From positions 1 through 13,546 of the forward strand of contig JAFAHP010000340.1 in NCBI GenBank assembly GCA_019237175.1: DNA of 13,546 nucleotides. Direction: 5' to 3'. A program made the position numbers and the translations under genes. The notes beneath the pieces were generated by a model. The model searched no databases and was not told where the DNA came from. It saw nothing but the letters and a program-made list of their open reading frames with translations. Within the stretch, counting starts at the first letter, position 1. Every line of letters starts with the position of its first letter. This stretch comes from Alphaproteobacteria bacterium. GTDB lineage: Bacteria > Pseudomonadota > Alphaproteobacteria > ATCC43930 > CGMCC-115725. Below are positions 1-7,818 of this stretch, one piece after another.

Positions 1-1
1 A

Positions 2-1816
2 CTGCGTAGCCGTCAGCCCTCGGTGTTTTCGCTGCTACGTGCTTTGATCGATTTGTTCCACGCCAGCGAGGACCAGCATCTTGGGTTTTACGGTGCCTTC
101 GGCTACGATCTCGTGTTTCAATTCGAACCAATCACATTCCGGCTCCCCAGACCCACAGATCAGCGCGATCTGGTACTCTACCTGCCCGACGAGCTCCTGG
201 TCGTCGATCATATGCGCCAAATCGCGGCGGTTTACCGTTACGAGTTCGAGTTTGGCGGCATGTCAACGGTGGGATTGCCGCGGGCGACGGCGACCGCATC
301 CTATCGCCCTGGTTTGGCGCCCGCGATTGCTCCGGCCGAAAGTGACCACGCCCCGGGCGAATACGCCGCGCTCGTCGAACGTGCCAAAGAAGCGTTCGTC
401 CGCGGCGATCTTTTCGAGGTCGTCCCGGGTCAGCTCTTCGCGGATCTTTGCCCAGACCGCCCCAGCGTCGTTTTTCAGCGGCTGCGCCAAGCAAATCCCG
501 CACCCTACGGCGCTCTGATCAACCTTGGCGAGGGCGAGTTTTTGGTGTCGGCCTCGCCGGAAATGTTTGTGCGCGTCGAAGGACGGCGGATCGAGACCTG
601 CCCGATCAGCGGCACGATTTCGCGCGGCGGCGACCCGATAGAAGACGCCGAACGCATCCGCGAGTTACTCAATTCGAAAAAGGATGAGAGCGAGCTGACG
701 ATGTGTACCGACGTTGATCGCAACGACAAGTCGCGGATCGCTGTACCGGGGACGGTACGGGTAATCGGCCGCCGGCAGATCGAGCTCTATTCACGACTGA
801 TCCATACCGTTGATCACGTAGAGGGCGAATTACGCGACCAATTCGACGCGCTTGACGGTTTTTTGAGCCACGCCTGGGCAGTCACCGTGACGGGTGCCCC
901 AAAATTATGGGCGATCCGATTTATTGAGGAGCATGAGCGGTCCTCGAGACGGTGGTATGGCGGCGCCATTGGCAGGATCACCTTTGACGGCAACATGAAC
1001 ACCGGGCTGACCTTGCGCACGATCCGCATGAAGGATGGCATCGGCGAAGTGCGCGCCGGCGCGACGCTGCTGTATGAGAGCGATCCGCAGTTGGAGGAGG
1101 AGGAGTGCCGCCTCAAAGCCTCGGCGATGTTCAGCGCGATGCGCGGCAAGGCACCGGCACGCGTCGCCGCCGCGGCCGGGCCGACAAGTGCCGGCGGACG
1201 GAGCCGCACGGTGCTGCTGATCGACCATGAGGACTCGTTCGTTCATACACTCGCCAATTACATCCGCACGATCGGCGCGGCGGTCACGACCATGCGGCCG
1301 GAGCTGGCACGCGGCGAATTGCGCCGGAGTGCCACATACGACCTCGTTGTGCTGTCACCGGGGCCCGGACGGCCTGATGATTTTGGAATGAATGAGACCC
1401 TCGATCTGCTGATAGCCCGCTCGCTGCCGGTCTTTGGCGTGTGCCTCGGCCTACAGGGGATCGTCGAGTACTTCGGCGGCGCGCTCGATGTGCTGCCTAC
1501 ACCCTGCCACGGCAAACCGTCGAATGTGCGGTTGCTCGGCGGTAGATTGCTGCGCGATTTGCCGAAGGAGTTTACGGTGGGACGGTATCATTCCCTCTAC
1601 GCCCGCCGTGGGGCATTGCCGGCGTCGTTGGAGGTGACCGCCGAGACTGCCGACGGCGTTGTCATGGCGATCGAGCACACCGAATTGCCTATCGCCGCAG
1701 TGCAATTCCACCCTGAATCGGTTATGACCTCGGCGCCGGCAGTCGGTATCCCGATCATTGCATCGATACTTTCGGGGCTGACCGCAGCTTCTTCGAAGCT
1801 CTTCGCGGATGGGTGA
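2..1816 (+). CDS. trpE(G): Anthranilate synthase, fused TrpE-TrpG, 5'-truncated by window edge
   Basis: It converts chorismate and glutamine to anthranilate, the first committed step of tryptophan synthesis, in the cytoplasm. The frame is open through the left edge (codons reading LRSRQPSVFS precede the first possible in-window start, GTG at 23), so the N-terminal part of TrpE is missing, roughly 130 residues judged from fused family members of about 720-735 aa. Numbering from position 23, the chorismate-binding half (to about 375) shows SASPEMF (176-182), CPISGTISRG (193-202), DVDRNDKSR (230-238), HTVDHVEG (261-268) and VTGAPKLWAIRF (289-300). An Ala/Gly-rich linker follows (375-395), then a class I glutamine amidotransferase domain with LSPGPGRPDDFG (444-455), nucleophile Cys474 in GVCLGLQG, and His563/Glu565 in QFHPES. 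Fusion of the two subunits in this order is typical of rhizobia and Azospirillum. Any upstream leader or attenuator lies outside the window. Identity is very secure. Confidence 0.96.
   Translation: MRSRQPSVFSLLRALIDLFHASEDQHLGFYGAFGYDLVFQFEPITFRLPRPTDQRDLVLYLPDELLVVDHMRQIAAVYRYEFEFGGMSTVGLPRATATASYRPGLAPAIAPAESDHAPGEYAALVERAKEAFVRGDLFEVVPGQLFADLCPDRPSVVFQRLRQANPAPYGALINLGEGEFLVSASPEMFVRVEGRRIETCPISGTISRGGDPIEDAERIRELLNSKKDESELTMCTDVDRNDKSRIAVPGTVRVIGRRQIELYSRLIHTVDHVEGELRDQFDALDGFLSHAWAVTVTGAPKLWAIRFIEEHERSSRRWYGGAIGRITFDGNMNTGLTLRTIRMKDGIGEVRAGATLLYESDPQLEEEECRLKASAMFSAMRGKAPARVAAAAGPTSAGGRSRTVLLIDHEDSFVHTLANYIRTIGAAVTTMRPELARGELRRSATYDLVVLSPGPGRPDDFGMNETLDLLIARSLPVFGVCLGLQGIVEYFGGALDVLPTPCHGKPSNVRLLGGRLLRDLPKEFTVGRYHSLYARRGALPASLEVTAETADGVVMAIEHTELPIAAVQFHPESVMTSAPAVGIPIIASILSGLTAASSKLFADG
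1786..1800. other. Short perfect hairpin at the trpE(G) 3' end
   Basis: A perfect 6-bp inverted repeat with a 3-nt loop (AGCTTC-TTC-GAAGCT) lies inside the last codons of trpE(G), just before the convergent stop codons. It could help end transcription from either direction where two genes meet with no spacer. No T-run follows on either strand, so it is not a standard intrinsic terminator and may be chance. Confidence 0.25.
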
Positions 1817-1824
1817 GAAGTCGA

Positions 1825-3702
1825 TCAGAACAGCCGGTCCAAGGTTTCGCCGTGGATCTCAACCGGAAAGCGGGCGCGCAAGGTTTGTGTAAGCTCGTCG
1901 CCGAGATCGGCCCGGATACCGGCAGTGACCTCGCGCGACAGAGCGGCGGTGACGCCGCTGGCCGCGGTTTGCGGCACTTCAACCCTGGTTAGCTCCGCGA
2001 CAAGCGAGCCGTTCTCGTCGGATGCGGTGACGACTCCACCGGGCTTGGTCGCAAACAATTTACCGACGAGCATTGCCGACACGCCCGCAGCCTTGTCCGG
2101 TTGCCGTTGGAACGGCGCTGAAGATGTCGCTCTCAGCCCTTTGGCGGCGGCAACTGCGGAAAGCCGGATCCCTGGCTTGACGTCGCCAGCCAAGATGTCA
2201 GCTTCCTTTGCCACGACGGTCTTTCGTTTTTGGGTTTGCCATGCCGCTATCGCGCTGTCCTTGACCTCGATGAGCGGTCTGACCGAAGGCGGCAGGATCT
2301 TGTCGACACGCAGCACAAGGATCGCGCCATCGGGGGTTTGTGTAACCCGGCTGCTACGACCTTCGTCAGTGTTGAAGGCGAGTTTAAGCACCTCAGCCGA
2401 CGCCACGGGCAATTCCGCATTTTTTCCGTCGCGTCCTTGATCCTTGTCATCGATCGAACTGGCCACGGTTTTTCTCAATCCAAATTTCGCGGCCGCCTCC
2501 TCGATTGTCGCACCACCGGCCAGGGCGTCGTCAACGTTGTTGGCGACTCTATAAAGACGATCGACCGCTTCGCTATGCGCCAAATCGGTCTTCAGCTTCG
2601 CCTTAACCTCGGCGAAGCTCTGGGTTGTCGGCGGGATGATCTTTACTACTCGCAAGATGTGCCAGCCGAGCGCCGATGCGATTGGCCGGCTTGGCTTGTC
2701 GAGTGCCAAGCTGAAAGCAACGTCAGCCAATTGTTGCGGCAATTCTTCGCGCTTCAAGACGCCGAGATCCATCGTCTGCGGGTCCTGGCCTGTGATCCTG
2801 CGGGCGACTTCGGCCCAATCCTTACCTTCAGCTAGCGCTGCTTCGACCGCTTTAGCTTTCTCTTGCGAAGGCACCAGGATCTGCTGCACCTCTCGGCGCT
2901 CCGGTAGAACAAACTCATCCTGGCGCTGATCATAGGCGCTCTTCAGCTTCTCTTGGGGAACCTCGATATTCGACACGAGATCCGACGGAGTCAGACTTGC
3001 CAGCGTAAAGCTTCGATATTCCGGGGCGCGAAACAGATCCTGGTGTGCGTCGTAGAATTTGCTCAGCTGCGCTTCGCTTGGCTGCCCGACATCGCCGGCG
3101 CCCGAAACCGGCAATGTCACGATGTCGGCTATGCGCTTTTCGTTACGGTATTGGTAGAGTCGGTCGACGATTGTCTGCGGTGCCGAAGCACCTGCTGTGA
3201 CTGCCATCAGTATGGCGCCACGCGCAATGTCTTTGCGAACCCGTTCGACATACTGCGCCTCTGTCATATGGTTCGCCGCCAGCAACGCGGTCAACGCGTT
3301 GCGGTCAAACGCGCCGCCGGCACCGCGAAACATTGGGTCCTGGGTGATAGTGTCGCGAACCACGCTGTCAGAAATGTCGAGCTGCATGCGCTGAGCCTCC
3401 TGATCGAGGAGACTGTTGTCGATGAGCTGCCCCAATATTTCTCGGACAACACCCATCTGCTTGGCCTGACGCAGATCGACCTGCGTCCCGAGGTTCTGAC
3501 TTAGACGCTCGAGCGCCGGCTGCAACGCGGTTTGCAGCGCCGTCGCGTCGAGGCTATGACTGCCGACACTTGCTACGGTCGTGTCGGTCGGACGGTTGCG
3601 AAAAATGTCGCCAATGCCCCAAACCCCAAAAGTTAGGATCAAAACACCGAACAATCCTTTAACGACGAAGGACCCAGCCTTGGAGCGAATCACTTGCAGC
3701 AT
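1825..3702 (-). CDS. PpiD/SurA-like membrane-anchored peptidyl-prolyl isomerase family protein
   Basis: This is a probable periplasmic folding factor tethered to the inner membrane. I chose the start at 3702 (625 aa): MLQVIRSKAG followed by a hydrophobic segment (about 12-32, ending VWGIGDIF) is the standard N-terminus of PpiD-type proteins. The frame stays open to 3807, but the extra 35 residues look like untranslated leader. After the membrane anchor comes a helical SurA_N-like region (about 45-190; VREILGQLIDNSLLDQEAQR at 86-105), then a parvulin-like domain (about 268-356, ending LGWHILRVVKI) and a long C-terminal region. The parvulin domain is degenerate: the usual His of the first strand is Gln (VQQILV, 272-277), and the Met and Phe expected after the DLG motif are Leu. 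It may therefore act as a chaperone rather than an isomerase, as reported for Escherichia coli PpiD. It converges with trpE(G) and diverges from tpiA. No strong ribosome binding site is seen. The symbol is left blank because PpiD and SurA-like assignments are hard to separate. Confidence 0.88.
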   Translation of the reverse strand: MLQVIRSKAGSFVVKGLFGVLILTFGVWGIGDIFRNRPTDTTVASVGSHSLDATALQTALQPALERLSQNLGTQVDLRQAKQMGVVREILGQLIDNSLLDQEAQRMQLDISDSVVRDTITQDPMFRGAGGAFDRNALTALLAANHMTEAQYVERVRKDIARGAILMAVTAGASAPQTIVDRLYQYRNEKRIADIVTLPVSGAGDVGQPSEAQLSKFYDAHQDLFRAPEYRSFTLASLTPSDLVSNIEVPQEKLKSAYDQRQDEFVLPERREVQQILVPSQEKAKAVEAALAEGKDWAEVARRITGQDPQTMDLGVLKREELPQQLADVAFSLALDKPSRPIASALGWHILRVVKIIPPTTQSFAEVKAKLKTDLAHSEAVDRLYRVANNVDDALAGGATIEEAAAKFGLRKTVASSIDDKDQGRDGKNAELPVASAEVLKLAFNTDEGRSSRVTQTPDGAILVLRVDKILPPSVRPLIEVKDSAIAAWQTQKRKTVVAKEADILAGDVKPGIRLSAVAAAKGLRATSSAPFQRQPDKAAGVSAMLVGKLFATKPGGVVTASDENGSLVAELTRVEVPQTAASGVTAALSREVTAGIRADLGDELTQTLRARFPVEIHGETLDRLF

Positions 3703-3850
3703 GGCGGCACACGGCTTGTCGCTGGCGGCAGCGGAAGATTGACCAGCTCCCGATACCGGTGTGATCGTAACTGTGTGAATGATAGGAAGGGATCGGCGGG
3801 CACGCAATCACCCCGCCAGGCCGAATGTAGTGAGGCAGGGGTAAACACCG
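3703..3850. promoter_or_regulatory. Divergent intergenic region between ppiD-like gene and tpiA
   Basis: These 148 bp separate two divergently transcribed genes and must hold the 5' signals for the ppiD-like gene and very likely the main promoter of the tpiA-onward block. A TTGACC hexamer sits at 3739-3744, but no good -10 box lies 16-18 bp downstream, so I do not name a promoter. A purine-rich AGGCAGGGG ending about 3841 is a plausible ribosome binding site for tpiA. The regulatory role is inferred from gene orientation. Confidence 0.4.
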
Positions 3851-4594
3851 ATGATTGGCCGAAAAAAGCTCGTCGCAGGTAATTGGAAGATGAACGGGCT
3901 GTATGCCGATGGGCTGGCGCTGGCGCGCGAGCTGGCGCAGCGGACTAGGTCAGCGGCTGGCCCTGAAGCGGGCGCATGCGATCTGCTGGTCTGCCCGCCG
4001 GCAACCTTACTGAGGGTGGTGCACGACGCACTCGTGGACAGCGGCATAGCTTTGGGCGGACAGGACTGTCATCCGGCACCAAACGGTCCCTTCACCGGCG
4101 ACATCAGCGCTGAGATGCTCGCCGATGCCGGTTGCCGCTTCGTGATCGTCGGGCATTCCGAGCGCCGCCAAGGCCATGGCGAGGCCGACGCGCTGATTTA
4201 CGAAAAGGTCGGCGCCGCATTTCGCGCCGGGTTGGTGCCAGTTGTCTGCGTTGGTGAAACCTTGGCCCAGCACCGAGCCGGAGAGGCGAACGCAGTCGTG
4301 ACGGCACAACTCAGGGCCTCGCTTCCGGAAAGGTGCGATGGTGCGCTGGTCATCGCCTACGAGCCGATATGGGCGATCGGCACCGGCCTCACCCCAAGCC
4401 CTGACGACATCGCCGCGATGCATGCCGCCATCCGCCGCCACCTCCCATCAGAGACGCGCATTCTCTATGGCGGTTCGGTCAATCCAACCAACGCCGCTGC
4501 GATCCTCCGTGTTACCGATGTGGACGGTGCTCTGGTCGGCGGCGCCAGCCTCGACGCGGAATCTTTCTGGGCCATCGCCCGTAGCTGCGGCTGA
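3851..4594 (+). CDS. tpiA: Triosephosphate isomerase
   Basis: It interconverts dihydroxyacetone phosphate and glyceraldehyde 3-phosphate in glycolysis and gluconeogenesis, in the cytoplasm. The 247-aa product has the usual family length and all the hallmarks: AGNWKMNG with Asn11 and the substrate-binding Lys13, VGHSERR with the electrophilic His102, AYEPIWAIGTG with the catalytic base Glu171 at the start of the mobile loop, and the phosphate-binding YGGSVNPTNA (206-215) and GALVGGASL (226-234). The ATG at 3851 is preceded by a purine-rich AGGCAGGGG. It heads the plus-strand block, and secG follows 52 bp after its stop. No anomaly seen. Confidence 0.97.
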   Translation: MIGRKKLVAGNWKMNGLYADGLALARELAQRTRSAAGPEAGACDLLVCPPATLLRVVHDALVDSGIALGGQDCHPAPNGPFTGDISAEMLADAGCRFVIVGHSERRQGHGEADALIYEKVGAAFRAGLVPVVCVGETLAQHRAGEANAVVTAQLRASLPERCDGALVIAYEPIWAIGTGLTPSPDDIAAMHAAIRRHLPSETRILYGGSVNPTNAAAILRVTDVDGALVGGASLDAESFWAIARSCG

Positions 4595-4646
4595 CCCGGT
4601 TTAGGGAACGCTAGTCAGCGTGCTAAGGAGCGGCTACATATTTGCG

Positions 4647-5033
4647 ATGATTCTCATCTTGCTCGTCATTCATATCATGGTGGCGTTCGCCTTGATCGGC
4701 GTCGTGTTGTTGCAAAAGAGCGAAGGCGGCGCGCTCGGTATCGGCGGTGGTGGCATGGCGGGGTTTATGACCGGTCGTTCGACCGCGAACCTGTTGACGC
4801 GAGCGACCGCTATCCTGGCGGCGGCGTTTATGACAACGAGCGTACTGTTGGTGGTGATGCATAATCGCGTGCGTAGCCCGGCTTCGATCATTGACCAGGG
4901 GGCGCCAGCGGCCCCTGCGCGGCCGGTAGTTCCGCGCTCGCCCGCCACCCCGTCGGTGCCGGCCCCAGCTCCAAGCCCAGCGAAGCCCGCAGCGCCCACG
5001 CCGATGATGCCGAAGGTCCCGCTCGCTCATTAG
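4647..5033 (+). CDS. secG: Preprotein translocase subunit SecG
   Basis: This is the small integral-membrane subunit of the SecYEG channel, which assists SecA-driven export across the inner membrane. The 128-aa product has two hydrophobic segments (about 2-22 and 53-71) flanking the conserved cytoplasmic stretch VVLLQKSEGGALG (19-31) and a Gly-rich loop with FMTGRSTANLLTR (40-52). A Pro/Ala-rich tail (about 79-128) is common in alphaproteobacterial SecG. I chose ATG 4647 because MILILLVIHIMVA matches family N-termini. An in-frame GTG at 4620 would add nine residues, but the only Shine-Dalgarno-like sequence (AAGGAG, 4625-4630) lies downstream of that GTG. Its 16-nt distance to ATG 4647 is longer than usual. 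The placement next to tpiA and pyrG is conserved in the class. Confidence 0.93.
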   Translation: MILILLVIHIMVAFALIGVVLLQKSEGGALGIGGGGMAGFMTGRSTANLLTRATAILAAAFMTTSVLLVVMHNRVRSPASIIDQGAPAAPARPVVPRSPATPSVPAPAPSPAKPAAPTPMMPKVPLAH

Positions 5034-5159
5034 TGCATAGAATGGGCCGTCTTCGCCCGCCACGTTCCGTGAACGCAACAGCCCGTGATCCATGTGTGGC
5101 AGGTGAACCCCGTTCTTTGCCATATGCGGGCAAGTCGGGATGATGTATGAAGGGATTCC

Positions 5160-6788
5160 ATGACGCGGTTTATCTTTATTACCGGCGGCGTGGTTTCTTC
5201 CCTCGGTAAGGGCCTCTCGGCCGCGGCGCTGGGCGCGCTGCTGCAGGCGCGCGGGTTCCGCGTAAGATTGCGCAAGCTCGACCCTTATCTCAATGTCGAC
5301 CCGGGCACGATGAGCCCCTACCAACATGGCGAGGTCTATGTCACCGACGATGGCGCCGAAACCGACCTTGATCTCGGCCATTACGAGCGTTATGTCGGCG
5401 TGCCGTCGCGACGCAGCGATTCGGTTACCACCGGTCGCATTTATTCGACCGTGATCAGCCGTGAACGACGCGGCGAATATCTCGGCGCTACCGTTCAGGT
5501 CATCCCGCACGTCACCGACGCAATCAAAGAATTCATCCAGGCCGATCTCGACGGCGAAGATTTCGTGCTATGCGAGATCGGCGGCACCGTCGGTGACATC
5601 GAGAGTTTGCCGTTCCTTGAGGCGATTCGCCAGTTCGGTTACGAACTAGGCCGCGACCGGGTGATGTTCATCCACCTGACCCTGGTACCGTTCATCCCAT
5701 CTGCTGGTGAGTTGAAGACCAAACCTACGCAGCACTCCACCAAGGAATTGCTGGCTTTAGGGATTCAGCCGGACATCCTGCTGTGTCGCTGCGATCGGCC
5801 GATTCCGGCGGCAGCCCGCCGTAAGATCGCTCTTTTCTGCAACTTACGCGAGAACCGGGTAATCCCGGCAATCGACATCGACACGATCTACGGCGTGCCC
5901 GCGGCCTATCATGCCGAAGGCCTTGACCGCGAGGTGTGCGCCCATTTCCGGCTGGAGGCACCCGAGCCCGATCTCTCCCGCTGGGGTGAAATTGTCGATC
6001 TGATCCACAAGCCCGAGGGACGCGTCACGATCGCCGTTGTCGGTAAATACACGCACCTGCCCGACAGCTACAAATCCCTGGCGGAAGCGATGACTCATGG
6101 CGGCATCGCCAATAATGTTGGGGTCGACCTGGACTGGATCGATTCAGAGGTATTCGAAACCCAAAGCGGAGCGCTTCATAAGCTCGACGGCGTACACGGC
6201 ATCCTGGTGCCGGGTGGGTTTGGGGTGCGCGGGACGCGCGGCATGATCGAGGCGGCGCGTTTTGCCCGAGAGCGGCGCGTCCCCTATTTCGGCATCTGCT
6301 TTGGCATGCACATGGCAATAATAGAGGCGGCGCGCGATCTTGCAGATCTGCCTGGCGCAGGATCGAGCGAATTCGGACCGTGCCGGCATCCGGTGGTAGG
6401 GCTGCTGACAGAATGGACGCGCGGCAATGTTATCGAGCGTCGAAATTGGACCGACGATCTCGGCGGCACGATGCGACTCGGCGCCTATCCCGCGGCGTTG
6501 GCGCCAGGCAGCCGGGTGGCCGAAATTTACGGCACACAAGCCATCAGCGAACGCCATCGTCATCGTTACGAGGTTAACATCGGCTATAAGGATCGGCTCG
6601 AGGCGGCGGGATTGCGGTTTTCCGGGATGTCGCCGGACGGGGTATTGCCCGAGATCGTCGAGATCCCCCATCATCCTTGGTTTATCGGCGTTCAATTCCA
6701 TCCTGAACTGAAATCAAGACCTTTCGCACCGCACCCGCTGTTCACATCTTTCGTGCGCGCCGCTCGCGACCAGTCACGTCTTGTGTAA
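5160..6788 (+). CDS. pyrG: CTP synthase (glutamine-hydrolysing)
   Basis: It aminates UTP to CTP using ATP and ammonia from glutamine, supplying nucleic acid, phospholipid and CMP-KDO synthesis. The 542-aa length is normal. The synthetase half (1-about 280) has the nucleotide-binding GGVVSSLGKG (9-18), DDGAETDLDLGHYERY (63-78), CEIGGTVGDIESLPFLEA (138-155) and TKPTQHSTKEL (187-197). The amidotransferase half opens with VGKYTHLPDSYKSL (294-307) and has GGFGVRG (352-358), nucleophile Cys380, and His514/Glu516 in QFHPE. The residue four after the Cys is His384 (GICFGMHMA), where Gln is usual (CLGMQ or CFGMQ). The segment RGTRGM (357-362) has Arg where Glu is common. Neither removes the triad. An AAGGG element precedes ATG 5160. 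The 126-bp gap from secG holds no recognisable gene. Confidence 0.97.
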   Translation: MTRFIFITGGVVSSLGKGLSAAALGALLQARGFRVRLRKLDPYLNVDPGTMSPYQHGEVYVTDDGAETDLDLGHYERYVGVPSRRSDSVTTGRIYSTVISRERRGEYLGATVQVIPHVTDAIKEFIQADLDGEDFVLCEIGGTVGDIESLPFLEAIRQFGYELGRDRVMFIHLTLVPFIPSAGELKTKPTQHSTKELLALGIQPDILLCRCDRPIPAAARRKIALFCNLRENRVIPAIDIDTIYGVPAAYHAEGLDREVCAHFRLEAPEPDLSRWGEIVDLIHKPEGRVTIAVVGKYTHLPDSYKSLAEAMTHGGIANNVGVDLDWIDSEVFETQSGALHKLDGVHGILVPGGFGVRGTRGMIEAARFARERRVPYFGICFGMHMAIIEAARDLADLPGAGSSEFGPCRHPVVGLLTEWTRGNVIERRNWTDDLGGTMRLGAYPAALAPGSRVAEIYGTQAISERHRHRYEVNIGYKDRLEAAGLRFSGMSPDGVLPEIVEIPHHPWFIGVQFHPELKSRPFAPHPLFTSFVRAARDQSRLV

Positions 6789-6823
6789 GGCGAATTGGAA
6801 TGCAGCGTCGAGCTCTCACCGAG

Positions 6824-6829
6824 TATAAT
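6824..6829 (+). promoter_or_regulatory. Possible -10 box upstream of kdsA
   Basis: A perfect TATAAT hexamer lies in the gap after pyrG, about 117 bp before the kdsA start. The best upstream hexamer, TTGGAA at 6795-6800, is 23 bp away, too far for a normal sigma-70 spacer, and the hexamer at 17 bp (TGCAGC) matches poorly. It might drive a kdsA-eno subunit of the operon, but one match is weak evidence. Confidence 0.22.
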
Positions 6830-6897
6830 GGCAGCCTTATTCTGTGCACCGTCCCAGGGAGCGGGAGCTCATCAATCGGCCTTGGAGACGGCTGAAC

Positions 6898-6927
6898 ATT
6901 GGGTCCCGGCCTGCGCTGGGATGACCG
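6898..6927. repeat. Relic of a dispersed palindromic intergenic repeat before kdsA
   Basis: The stretch contains TCCCGGC (6904-6910), a CTGC loop and GCTGGGA (6915-6921), a 7-bp stem with one G-T wobble, flanked by GGG and TGAC. This GGGTCCCGGC...GGGATGAC pattern matches a class of short dispersed palindromes I recall as abundant between genes in many GC-rich alphaproteobacteria. It ends only about 20 bp before the kdsA start, so it lies in the 5' leader of that gene. Copy number cannot be seen from one window. Confidence 0.5.
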
Positions 6928-6945
6928 CTGGAGGAGCGGGGCAAA

Positions 6946-7812
6946 ATGGCGAGTCATGCGAGGCTACAGCCGCGCCACGTTGCCGTGGGCGACGTCACGA
7001 TCGGCAATGATTTGCCGCTCGTGTTTATGGCCGGGCCGAACATGCTGGAATCTCGCGCGCATGCGCTGGAAATGAGCGCGGCTCTCGCGGAGACTGCGCG
7101 ACAACTCCACATCCCGCTGATCTATAAGACCTCGTTCGACAAGGCCAATCGCTCCTCGCTCCACGGCGCGCGCGGCATCGGGCTCCGCGCCGGCCTGCCG
7201 ATCCTCGCGGAAGTGCGCGAAACCAGCGGGTTGCCGGTGTTGACCGACATCCATGCCCCCGAGCAATGCGCGGCGGTCGCAGAAGTCGTTGATGTGCTTC
7301 AGATCCCGGCGTTTTTGTGCCGCCAAACCGATCTTCTGCTGGCCGCCGGTGCTACCGGCAAGCCGATCAACATCAAAAAGGGCCAGTTCCTGGCCCCCTG
7401 GGACATGGAGCACGCCGCCGCCAAGATCGCCTCGACCGCCAATGACCGCGTCTTGTTGTGCGAGCGCGGCGCGAGCCTTGGTTACAACACGCTGGTTGTC
7501 GACATGCGTTCGTTGCCGATTATGGCGCAGACCGGCTACCCGGTCGTTTTTGACGCGACGCATTCGGTGGCACGGCCGGGCGGGCTCGGCGACCGATCAG
7601 GTGGCGAGCGCAAATTCGCGCCAGTGCTGGCGCGCGCCGCCGTCGCCGTGGGTATCGCGGCAGTGTTTATCGAAACCCATGAAGATCCCGACAGGGCGCC
7701 GTGCGAGGGCCAGACGATGGTGCCGCTCACATCCTTGCCGGCGCTGCTCGAAACACTGGTCGCCTTTGACCGCCTCGCCAAGCTGCGGCCCGCGCTGTCT
7801 GCTACGTCATGA
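6946..7812 (+). CDS. kdsA: 2-dehydro-3-deoxyphosphooctonate aldolase (KDO-8-phosphate synthase)
   Basis: It condenses phosphoenolpyruvate with arabinose 5-phosphate to give KDO-8-phosphate, the precursor of the inner-core sugar of lipopolysaccharide. This implies an outer membrane with KDO-type LPS. The 288-aa product shows FMAGPNMLESR (27-37), YKTSFDKANRSS (60-71), QIPAFLCRQTDL (119-130), NIKKGQFLAPWDM (142-154), YNTLVVDMRSLPIM (180-193), VFDATHS (201-207) and FIETHEDPDRAPCEG (241-255). Asn32 occupies the position that is Cys in metal-dependent enzymes, so by family rules this is probably a metal-independent KdsA. GGAGGAG about 10 nt before ATG 6946 is a strong ribosome binding site. The neighbour pyrG supplies CTP for the next activation step of the KDO pathway. 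Confidence 0.96.
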   Translation: MASHARLQPRHVAVGDVTIGNDLPLVFMAGPNMLESRAHALEMSAALAETARQLHIPLIYKTSFDKANRSSLHGARGIGLRAGLPILAEVRETSGLPVLTDIHAPEQCAAVAEVVDVLQIPAFLCRQTDLLLAAGATGKPINIKKGQFLAPWDMEHAAAKIASTANDRVLLCERGASLGYNTLVVDMRSLPIMAQTGYPVVFDATHSVARPGGLGDRSGGERKFAPVLARAAVAVGIAAVFIETHEDPDRAPCEGQTMVPLTSLPALLETLVAFDRLAKLRPALSATS

Positions 7813-7818
7813 GCGTTC

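Noticed and set aside
3739..3767. TTGACC as the -35 box of a tpiA promoter
   Set aside because: No acceptable -10 hexamer occurs at 16-18 bp spacing.
3703..3807. N-terminal extension of the ppiD-like frame to 3807
   Set aside because: The extra 35 residues lack family support; the membrane-anchor motif typical of PpiD-type N-termini begins at the Met at 3702.
4623..5510. Long minus-strand open frame across secG and the pyrG start
   Set aside because: It overlaps two certain plus-strand genes, its product is a low-complexity Arg/His-rich read-through of GC-rich codons, and it shows no recognisable domain.
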